5,077 nucleotides of DNA from Planctomycetota bacterium (GTDB lineage: Bacteria > Planctomycetota > Planctomycetia > Pirellulales > Thermoguttaceae). Positions 1-5,077 of the stretch are shown here, one piece after another. Under the pieces are notes generated by a model. The model was given only the letters and a program-made list of their open reading frames with translations. It ran no database searches and was not told where the DNA came from. The number at the start of each line of letters is the position of its first letter. Position 1 is the stretch's first letter. The position numbers were made by a program, and so were the translations under genes. The DNA is taken from contig JAJYGU010000277.1 in the NCBI GenBank assembly GCA_021784975.1, positions 1 to 5,077 on the forward strand, read 5' to 3'.

Positions 1-903
1 ATCCATGTCAATCTGGTGGTGGCCTATAAGAGCCAGGCCCGGGTGGCCGAGGCCCAACTAGCCCGCACGCTGCTGCAACGCATTGGCGAAGACCTCCGCA
101 ACGCGCTCCCGTTTGTGCAGAATGCGCCGGGTGGTGGTGCGTCGAACTCCAGTTCGTCGGGGTCCACGGCATCGGGCTCCAACTCGTCGGGCTCCTCGGC
201 AACCGGCAACAACTCCGGCCTGCCCGATTGGGCCGGGACCTCTTACTGTGGCGGGCTCTACGGCAGCCTCCAAGAAGTGCAGATCGAGACCGATCATCGG
301 CCGCGGGCGGATTGGCTGGCGGCCGCCTCGGCAACCGCGACCACCGCAGGCACTTCGACCGACTCGTCCGCCTTGCCCACTCCGCATTGCGACCTCAAGG
401 AAGTGACCTACAGCCTGGGCGACCCGGGCATGTCCGACCCGACGCAGCAAGACGGCTCGTCGGGGGGCGGGGGCGGGCTGTATCGCCGCGAATTGGATCG
501 GTCGGCCTTCGTCTGGGCGAATCAGCAGGGCGACTCCAGCAGCGTGCCCCCGGCCGAGCTGCTGGCCCCGGAAGTCGTCGACCTCTCATTCACCTACTAC
601 GACGGCATCACGCCCTACGACCAGTGGGACTCGACCGTGATGGGCAAGCTGCCCAGCGCCGTCCGCGTGTCGCTGTCGATCCTCCGCCAGCCCGGAAGCT
701 CGTCGCAGCCCGGCATGGCCTCCGCCGCAGTGGCGCAAACGCCCCCCGCCTCAGCTTCCGGCACGGCGTCCAACCTGGCTTCCGGCGCCACCTCGGACAA
801 CAGTCAAACCGTCGTCTACAGCATGTTCGTCGATCTGCCCAACGCGACCTACGGGTTGGGCATCACGCCCGGCTCGACGAACACCACCGGGGGCACGCCA
901 TGA
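1..903 (+). CDS. gspJ: GspJ-like minor pseudopilin (5' end outside window)
   Basis: The frame is open from the first base to TGA at 901-903, giving 300 residues; the start and the prepilin leader lie upstream. GspJ is a minor pseudopilin at the tip of the type II secretion pseudopilus, anchored in the inner membrane before assembly. The visible start has the end of a hydrophobic helix followed by the amphipathic stretch RVAEAQLARTLLQRIGEDLR (residues 14-33), the usual alpha-helical spine. Later GspJ-like beta-strand motifs are GLYRRELDR (159-167), LLAPEVVDLSFTYYDG (ending at 202), WDS (209-211) and LPSAVRVSLSI (217-227). Three low-complexity stretches interrupt the fold: Ser/Gly/Asn-rich ~41-74, Ala/Thr-rich ~105-122 and Ser/Ala-rich ~231-269. 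The stop overlaps the gspK start, so the two genes are probably translationally coupled. A generic prepilin-type protein is the alternative; the position just before gspK favours GspJ. Confidence 0.75.
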   Translation: MHVNLVVAYKSQARVAEAQLARTLLQRIGEDLRNALPFVQNAPGGGASNSSSSGSTASGSNSSGSSATGNNSGLPDWAGTSYCGGLYGSLQEVQIETDHRPRADWLAAASATATTAGTSTDSSALPTPHCDLKEVTYSLGDPGMSDPTQQDGSSGGGGGLYRRELDRSAFVWANQQGDSSSVPPAELLAPEVVDLSFTYYDGITPYDQWDSTVMGKLPSAVRVSLSILRQPGSSSQPGMASAAVAQTPPASASGTASNLASGATSDNSQTVVYSMFVDLPNATYGLGITPGSTNTTGGTP

Positions 904-2597
904 ACCGCTTTGCAACGGTGAACAAGGCGAGACGCCGCAGCCCCGAAGGGGCGGCACTATACTGTTCGCCGGCGAAAATGATCGTAACCCGAAGCGTGAG
1001 CGAGGGACGTAACCTACTGCCTCGCTTACGCTTCGGGTTACGATCGTCGTCGCCAAATGTTCCATTTTCACCCGCCCGTAAACCGCCACGCCCCCGCGGG
1101 ATCATCCTGGTCCTGGTGCTGGTGGTGACCTCGGTGCTGACCATGGCCTGCCTGGTGTTCGCCGAGCTGATGCTCAACGAGCGGCGGGCGGCGGTGACCG
1201 CCAGCCGCCAGGTGCAGACCCGCGTGCTGGCCCAGTCGGGCACGCAACTGGCCCGCCAGTTCCTCGACCTCGACCCGGCCGACCAGACCGCCCAAGGCGG
1301 CCTGTACGACAATCCGCAAACCTTTCAAAACGTGCTGATCGCCGATGAGCCCGCTCCTCAGGACCGCGGCCATTGCTCGTTAATCGCCCCCAGAATTTCG
1401 GACGATGGCACCGTTTTCGTGGGCACCCGCTACGGCCTGCAAGACGAATCCACCCGGATCAACCTGGCCACCATCTGTAGTCTTCCCGGTGACGACAAAA
1501 ACAACACCAAAGCCAAGGCAATGCTCATGGCATTGCCGGGCATGTTGGACGAGATCGCCGACTCCATTTTGGACTGGATCGACAGGAACGACACCCCGCG
1601 GCCCAACGGCGCCGAGTCGGACTATTACGGGACCCTCTCGCCGCCGTATTCGGCCCGCAACGCCGCTCCCGTCACCCTTGACGAGCTGTTGTTGGTCCGC
1701 AATATGACGCCGGCCTATCTGTACGGGCTGGATGCCGTGACGATGGGCCTGATCCCGGCCGACTCGGTCTCCGGCACCAGCATCGACGGCGTCGACGACT
1801 CGGCCGGCACGATGGACCACGGCTGGGCGGCCTACTTCACCCTCTGGAGCGCGGAATCGAACCTGAAGGCCGACGGCACGCAAAAGACCAACCTCAACGG
1901 CAGCGATCTGCAAAAGATCTACAACTCCCTTACTTCGGCGCTCGACGAGCAATCGGCCCGATTTATTGTGAACTACCGCGCGAAGAATCCGGGCAAGCCC
2001 GTCGCACAACTGAAACCGAAACCGACCTCAATGACGAGCTTATTGGAGTTGATCAAGGCGTCCGTACCACATATGGCGAACCCCTTCACCAAGGACAACA
2101 TTTCAAAGCTGTACGACGTGGCCACGCTCCAATCTGGCAAGAGCATTCCCGGGCGGATCAACATCAACCAAGCCTCGCAGGTCGTCTTGATGTGCTTGGC
2201 GTCCATCCCCGGCATTGGCCTCACCCCCGACAACGTCAATCAGATCATCAGCAACCGGGTGCTCGACCCGATGAACGCCCCGGCGGACCAGCACTATAGT
2301 ATATGGCCCTACACTGAGGGGATCGTGAGTCGGACCGTCATGATGCAGCTCGAACCGTATGTCTGCGCGGGCGGGAGCGTATATCGCGCCCAGGTGCTGG
2401 GCTATTTCGAGAAAGGGAGCCTCATCGGGCGCGTGGAGGCCCTGCTCGATTCTAGCCAACACCCCACCAAGATATTATTCTGGAGAGATATGATGCGGTT
2501 GCCCGGCTATAAATTCCCCTTTGAGTCGCTTGAAGAAATGACTTCAGCGGGCACCACGAACTTGACAAACTCGACCAGTTCGACCAGCAGCCAATAG
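900..2597 (+). CDS. gspK: GspK-like minor pseudopilin with extended leader
   Basis: This 565-residue protein is a type II secretion minor pseudopilin that should cap the pseudopilus with GspI/GspJ. The ATG at 900 overlaps the upstream TGA (ATGA); a GGGGG run at 889-893 is only a weak ribosome site. A basic leader ends RPRG, with prepilin peptidase cleavage expected between G67 and I68, then a hydrophobic helix ~68-91. Glu5 of the mature protein is absent, as is usual for GspK. Family hallmarks are DESTRINLA (182-190), ADSILDWIDRNDTPRPNGAE (220-239) followed by SDYY, a VTLDELLLVRNMTP stretch, and a second RININQAS (419-426) leading into a helix-hairpin-helix-like IPGIG (436-440). The Ser/Thr-rich tail ends in STSSTSSQ. 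The leader is much longer than normal because a palindromic repeat is embedded in it; ATG at 978 is an alternative start, and no start codon lies between the palindrome and the membrane helix. The family call is strong; the exact start is less sure. Confidence 0.9.
   Translation: MNRFATVNKARRRSPEGAALYCSPAKMIVTRSVSEGRNLLPRLRFGLRSSSPNVPFSPARKPPRPRGIILVLVLVVTSVLTMACLVFAELMLNERRAAVTASRQVQTRVLAQSGTQLARQFLDLDPADQTAQGGLYDNPQTFQNVLIADEPAPQDRGHCSLIAPRISDDGTVFVGTRYGLQDESTRINLATICSLPGDDKNNTKAKAMLMALPGMLDEIADSILDWIDRNDTPRPNGAESDYYGTLSPPYSARNAAPVTLDELLLVRNMTPAYLYGLDAVTMGLIPADSVSGTSIDGVDDSAGTMDHGWAAYFTLWSAESNLKADGTQKTNLNGSDLQKIYNSLTSALDEQSARFIVNYRAKNPGKPVAQLKPKPTSMTSLLELIKASVPHMANPFTKDNISKLYDVATLQSGKSIPGRININQASQVVLMCLASIPGIGLTPDNVNQIISNRVLDPMNAPADQHYSIWPYTEGIVSRTVMMQLEPYVCAGGSVYRAQVLGYFEKGSLIGRVEALLDSSQHPTKILFWRDMMRLPGYKFPFESLEEMTSAGTTNLTNSTSSTSSQ
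934..955. repeat. GC-rich palindromic module upstream of the hairpin repeat
   Basis: The run GCCCC-GAA-GGGGC (940-952) is a perfect 5-bp stem with a 3-nt loop. An alternative pairing joins GCCGC (934-938) to GCGGC (951-955), so the two foldings exclude each other. The surrounding text, read on the - strand as IVPPLRGCGVSP, resembles a dispersed sequence I recall from planctomycete genomes. It lies inside the gspK leader and probably belongs to the same insertion as the hairpin at 980-1045. Its outer limits cannot be set from one copy. Confidence 0.45.
980..1045. repeat. Palindromic dispersed repeat (VTRSVSEG/NPKRKRG type) inside gspK
   Basis: Two 26-bp arms (980-1005 and 1020-1045) are reverse complements at 25 of 26 positions around a 14-nt loop (1006-1019). 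The single mismatch (G998 opposite T1027) becomes a G-U pair in RNA, so the transcript can form an uninterrupted 26-bp stem. The + strand reads VTRSVSEG in the gspK frame and the - strand gives the NPKRKRG reading; both peptides are recurrent translation artefacts of a small repeat in planctomycete genomes. It encodes no transposase and would be a MITE-like or REP-like non-autonomous element. Here it sits between the gspK start codon and its membrane helix and keeps the frame open. The palindrome is directly visible; the family assignment is from memory. Confidence 0.85.
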
Positions 2598-2705
2598 CGG
2601 CGACGGTGACCGGTCAGGTCGGATTGATGGAACCGCAGAGGACGCGGGGGACGCAGAGGAACCAAGGCGGAAAGCGAAAAGAAGGTAATAGCCGGACGCC
2701 AAGAA

Positions 2706-2724
2706 CTAAGTGCTTAGTGCTTAG
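2706..2724. repeat. Short CTAAG/CTTAG palindrome and direct repeat
   Basis: CTAAG-TG-CTTAG (2706-2717) is a perfect 5-bp inverted repeat, and TGCTTAG is present twice in tandem (2711-2717 and 2718-2724). It lies within the larger element at 2631-2820 and resembles simple repeats that accompany such elements. No regulatory role can be assigned. Confidence 0.5.
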
Positions 2725-2742
2725 ACCTTGCCCTCCATCTCA

Positions 2743-2782
2743 CATTTTGCATTTTCCATTTTTCATTTTGCAATTTTCAATC
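2743..2782. repeat. AT-rich imperfect repeat of CATTTTGCATTTTCCATTTT type
   Basis: The unit CATTTT or CAATTTT with short C/G-containing spacers recurs five or six times, in sharp contrast to the GC-rich surroundings. Read on the - strand it gives NCKMKNGKCKM, a peptide reading I recall from dispersed repeats in many bacterial genomes. It forms the core of the element at 2631-2820. It could also act as an AT-rich promoter region, but no convincing -35/-10 pair was found. Confidence 0.65.
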
Positions 2783-2845
2783 TGCTGTCTCCCTCTACGT
2801 CCTCCGCGTCCTCCGCGGTGAACAACTTGCCCTGAGACCCTTTCC

Positions 2846-4282
2846 ATGCCCCAACAGCTTGCCCTCGAATGGTCGAACCGTGAAATCCGCGTGGCGGTGG
2901 GGTCCGGCCGCGGCAGCCGGATCACCGTCGAACACGCCTTCGCGGTCCCTTGGGGCGAGGACGAGGCGAGCGGCGAACCCCGCCAACAGCTTATCGGCAA
3001 GCGGATCGCCGAAGAACTCGCTGCCCGGGGCGTCAAGTGCCCCGAGGCCCTGGTGGGCGTGGGCCGCTCGAATATCGAGTTGCGGCAGATTCAACTCCCG
3101 CCCGCCCCGGAGGAAGAACTGCCGGACATGGTGCGTTTCCAGGCGGCCCGCGAGTTCAACGAGCTGGATGACCGCTGGCTGCTGGACTTTGTGCCCATCG
3201 ACGAGTCGCCCGCGGGCGCCCGGACGGTCTTGGCCACCGCCATTGCCCCGGCGACGATCCAGCAGATCGAAGCAGTCTGCCAGCACGCCGGGGTGAAGCC
3301 GCGGCGGCTGTTGCTGCGGCCGTGTGAAGCGGCCGCGCTCTTGGCCCGCGACAAGTCGGCCGCCGAGCAAGTGCGGCTGATGATCGTCTTGTTCGCCGAC
3401 GAGGCCGACCTGACGGCGCTGGTCGACGGCAAGGCGGTCTTCTTGCGGACGATGCGGTTTGCGGGCGAGCGGCCGCCGCTGGCCAACCTGGCGGCCGAAC
3501 TCCGTTTGACGATCGCCGCCGTGCAAAACCAACTGGGCGGGCGGCAGGTGCAGTCGATCGTGCTGGCCGGCCGGGACGACGCTCAGGCTGAGCTGGCCCG
3601 GCAGATGGAGGCGGAGCTGGGGATGCCCGTCGAGCTGTTCGATCCGTTTGCCGCCGTGGAGTTGGCTCCCGCAGTGCAAGAGGCGCCGCCGGCAAACCCG
3701 GAGCGGTTTGCGCCGTTGTTGGGCATGTTGCTGACGGAGCTTGCCCCGGCGGCCCACGCGATCGATTTCCTCCACCCGCGTCGCCGCCGCGAAGCCCCCA
3801 ACCGGCGGAAATGGTGGGTGGCGGCCGCCACCGCAGCCGCCCTCCTGGGCGTGGCCTGGCTGGTCTACAGCCGGCTCGAATCGTACTGGCTGGCCAACGA
3901 GGTCGACGAGATGACGACTCGCTCGAAGGAGTTGGAGCCCGCGTTGGCCAAGGCCAAGAAAGTAAGTGCGTCTGCCGCCGAGATCGGCAAGTGGGCCGAC
4001 GCCGAGGTCATCTGGCTCGATCAGCTCCGCGGTCTCAGCGAGGTCCTCCCCTCGGCCAAGGATGCCGTCCTCAGCGAGTTGACCTGCGACGTCAAAGGAG
4101 GCGGCCAGGTGATCGTGAAGGGACGGGCCCACAACGACAAGGCAGTGACCGAGATGCAAGAGCGGATTCGCGCCGGCGGCGGACGGATGACCCCGCCGGT
4201 CGGCTCGGAAGACCGCTCGAACCGGCTTTTCCCCTGGTCGTTCGAGACGCGGCTGCTGTTGAAGACGAGGCCGAAACCATGA
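2846..4282 (+). CDS. pilM: PilM-PilN fusion (GspL-like) inner-membrane platform protein
   Basis: This 478-residue protein combines a cytoplasmic actin-like PilM part (~1-300), one membrane helix (~323-342) and a periplasmic PilN-like part (~343-478), which is the GspL topology. PilM-like features are LALEWSNREIRVAV near the N terminus, LPPAPEEELPDMVRFQAARE in the first third, a VLATAIAP strand, and MIVLFADEADLTALVDGK (179-196). IDFLHP (306-311) matches the INLLP-type segment by which separate PilN proteins bind PilM. After the helix come a short coiled coil (~345-372) and a ferredoxin-like PilN core with W390 and VKGRA (424-428). Nucleotide-binding signatures are degenerate: E8 replaces the usual Asp, and the DxG of the second phosphate loop is missing, so ATP binding is doubtful. 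ATG 2846 is preceded only by a weak GAGA. Its role would be to couple the assembly motor to the periplasmic partners. The downstream gene overlaps it by ATGA. Confidence 0.85.
   Translation: MPQQLALEWSNREIRVAVGSGRGSRITVEHAFAVPWGEDEASGEPRQQLIGKRIAEELAARGVKCPEALVGVGRSNIELRQIQLPPAPEEELPDMVRFQAAREFNELDDRWLLDFVPIDESPAGARTVLATAIAPATIQQIEAVCQHAGVKPRRLLLRPCEAAALLARDKSAAEQVRLMIVLFADEADLTALVDGKAVFLRTMRFAGERPPLANLAAELRLTIAAVQNQLGGRQVQSIVLAGRDDAQAELARQMEAELGMPVELFDPFAAVELAPAVQEAPPANPERFAPLLGMLLTELAPAAHAIDFLHPRRRREAPNRRKWWVAAATAAALLGVAWLVYSRLESYWLANEVDEMTTRSKELEPALAKAKKVSASAAEIGKWADAEVIWLDQLRGLSEVLPSAKDAVLSELTCDVKGGGQVIVKGRAHNDKAVTEMQERIRAGGGRMTPPVGSEDRSNRLFPWSFETRLLLKTRPKP
4267..4270 (+). promoter_or_regulatory. 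Ribosome binding site for the PilO-like gene
   Basis: GAGG lies 8 nt before ATG 4279, inside the last codons of the pilM-like gene. It is the clearest Shine-Dalgarno in the window and supports this start, which overlaps the upstream stop as ATGA. Confidence 0.6.
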
Positions 4283-5077
4283 AGCTCAAACGCCGTGAGA
4301 TGATCCTGGCCTCGGTCACCGGCGGGCTGCTCATGCTGCTGGCGCTCTGGGGGTTGTTCTTCACCGGCGACAGCCGTTCGGACGACCGATTGCTCGAAGA
4401 CCGCAAGAACCTGCAAGCCGAGCTGGAGAAGAAGGAGAAGGTGCTGGCCGTCGCCCGGCGGGACGCCAGGCGGCTGGCCGAGTGGCGGCGCCGCTCGCTG
4501 CCGGCCTATGCCAGCCCCACCGTCGCCCCGTCGCTGTATCAGGATTGGTTGCTCACGTTGGCCCAGAACGCCAATATCCGTCACCTGCGGATCGAATATA
4601 AGGAGTCCTCTGCGCGACGCGTCGAGGTCAAAGACGCCGCAGCGCGGCCCGAAGTCTTTGCCTTCACGCTCCACGGCCGCGCGAGCCTGGCCGACCTGAC
4701 CGGCTTCCTTTACAACTTCTATTCCGCTGGCCATTTGCAGCAGATCCGCCAGATGGTGCTCAAGCCGCAGGAGAACTCTCGCGAGCTGGACGTGAGCCTG
4801 GCCATCGAGGCCATGGCGCTCCCCGATGCCCAAAACAAAGATCAGCTCAGCAAGGAGCCGGGCCACGGCCTGCGGTTTGCCAAGCTGGAGGACTACCGCG
4901 ATCCGATCACCAAGCGGGACCTGTTTACCGCAGGGGCCCGCTCGGTGGATCGCGCCGAGTATACCTTTGTCACCGGAATCACCGAGGTCAACGGGACCCG
5001 CCAGGTCTGGCTCTTCGACCGCATGGCCGGCAAGAAGTGGATTCTCGGCGAGGGCGGCGACTTCCAGGTTGGCGACG
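4279..5077 (+). CDS. PilO/GspM-like protein with PilP/GspC-like C-terminal domain (3' end outside window)
   Basis: The frame opens at ATG 4279 and stays open to the window end, giving 266 residues without a stop. A short basic N terminus (MKLKRRE) leads into one membrane helix (~8-28), then a charged coiled coil (~35-70), the usual bitopic PilO/GspM plan with the bulk in the periplasm. The motif WRRRSLPAYASPTVAPSLYQ (69-88) and the following ~90-185 region look like the PilO ferredoxin-like core, with strands such as FAFTLHGRASLADLTGFL. From ~205 the text changes: YRDPITKRDLF (206-216) is a linker of the type before PilP or GspC homology-region domains. Then TFVTGITEVNGTRQVWLFDR (229-248) and LGEGGDFQVGD (256-266) read as short beta strands of that fold. 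Such a domain normally docks on the secretin. PilO-type membership is well supported by topology and position after the PilM-PilN fusion; the PilP/GspC part is an inference from a few motifs. Confidence 0.75.
   Translation, partial: MKLKRREMILASVTGGLLMLLALWGLFFTGDSRSDDRLLEDRKNLQAELEKKEKVLAVARRDARRLAEWRRRSLPAYASPTVAPSLYQDWLLTLAQNANIRHLRIEYKESSARRVEVKDAAARPEVFAFTLHGRASLADLTGFLYNFYSAGHLQQIRQMVLKPQENSRELDVSLAIEAMALPDAQNKDQLSKEPGHGLRFAKLEDYRDPITKRDLFTAGARSVDRAEYTFVTGITEVNGTRQVWLFDRMAGKKWILGEGGDFQVGD

Larger units (their letters stand above)
2631..2820. repeat. MITE-like element with ~29-bp terminal inverted repeats
   Basis: The left end (2631-2659) and right end (2792-2820) are reverse complements at 25 of 29 positions. 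Each is built from a degenerate 9-bp unit close to CCTCCGCGT or its complement. The ends enclose ~130 bp of non-coding sequence containing a CTAAG palindrome and an AT-rich tract. It occupies most of the 248-bp gap between gspK and the pilM-like gene. No transposase or credible ORF is inside, so it would be a non-autonomous element or a nested set of dispersed repeats. In RNA the ends could pair over most of their length. No target-site duplication could be recognised. Confidence 0.65.

Noticed and set aside
228..899. Possible N-terminal extension of gspK in the same frame back to 228
   Set aside because: This stretch is the out-of-frame shadow of the GspJ-like gene; its translation is Arg/Gly/Pro-rich without pseudopilin features. 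The ATGA overlap at 900 gives a natural start.
980..1045. Intrinsic terminator reading of the hairpin in gspK
   Set aside because: The stem is strong but no U-rich tract follows it and it lies inside a coding sequence, so a dispersed repeat is the better explanation.
751..1089. - strand frame containing VTRSVSE-like text
   Set aside because: This reading comes from the palindromic repeat, which yields similar peptides on both strands; it is not evidence for a gene.
1380..2009. 209-codon open frame on the - strand within gspK
   Set aside because: It lies opposite the strongest GspK motifs and looks like a codon-bias shadow.
2606..2821. 71-codon + strand frame in the gap after gspK
   Set aside because: It is made almost wholly of the inverted-repeat element and the AT-rich tract, with no plausible protein character.
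2742..2845. Promoter for the pilM-like gene in the AT-rich tract
   Set aside because: The tract is AT-rich but is a simple repeat, and no convincing -35/-10 pair with proper spacing was seen.
2795..4159. 454-codon open frame on the - strand opposite the pilM-like gene
   Set aside because: It is a GC-rich antisense shadow: the translation is His/Gly/Gln/Arg-rich with no family motifs, while the + strand frame has clear PilM/PilN signatures.
4021..4866. 281-codon open frame on the - strand over the pilM/pilO-like junction
   Set aside because: It spans two convincing + strand genes and shows no recognisable domain or ribosome site.

Overview
The window reads as GC-rich chromosomal DNA from a planctomycete, probably of the Pirellulales type. 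This rests on the protein styles (GspJ/GspK-like pseudopilins with Ser/Gly-rich loops, a PilM-type protein fused to a PilN-like part) and on two kinds of dispersed repeat typical of these genomes. One is a palindrome that reads as VTRSVSEG on the + strand and as NPKRKRG on the - strand. The other is an element with ends related to (CCTCCGCGT)n and an AT-rich core. The assignment comes from pattern recognition, not from a database search.

Layout, all on the + strand. Positions 1-903 hold the 3' part of a GspJ-like minor pseudopilin gene whose prepilin leader lies before the window. Positions 900-2597 hold a complete gspK-like minor pseudopilin gene, joined to the previous gene by an ATGA overlap. 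Its first ~190 bp contain a repeat with a 26-bp-arm hairpin (980-1045), translated in frame as part of an unusually long 67-residue prepilin leader. Positions 2598-2845 are a 248-bp gap largely filled by a ~190-bp terminal-inverted-repeat element (2631-2820). Positions 2846-4282 encode a 478-residue PilM-PilN (GspL-like) fusion. Positions 4279-5077 encode a PilO/GspM-like membrane protein that appears to continue into a PilP/GspC-HR-like beta domain; it starts in another ATGA overlap and runs off the window.

Together these genes look like the middle of a type II secretion / type IV pilus-like locus. GspJ and GspK would form the tip of a pseudopilus, and the two fused proteins would form the inner-membrane platform linking cytoplasmic motor parts to a periplasmic channel. 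A secretin gene (GspD/PilQ) would be expected downstream and other pseudopilins (GspG/H/I) upstream, but neither is visible. The least expected points are the palindromic repeat inside the gspK leader and the reduction of PilM, PilN, PilO and PilP functions to what look like two polypeptides.
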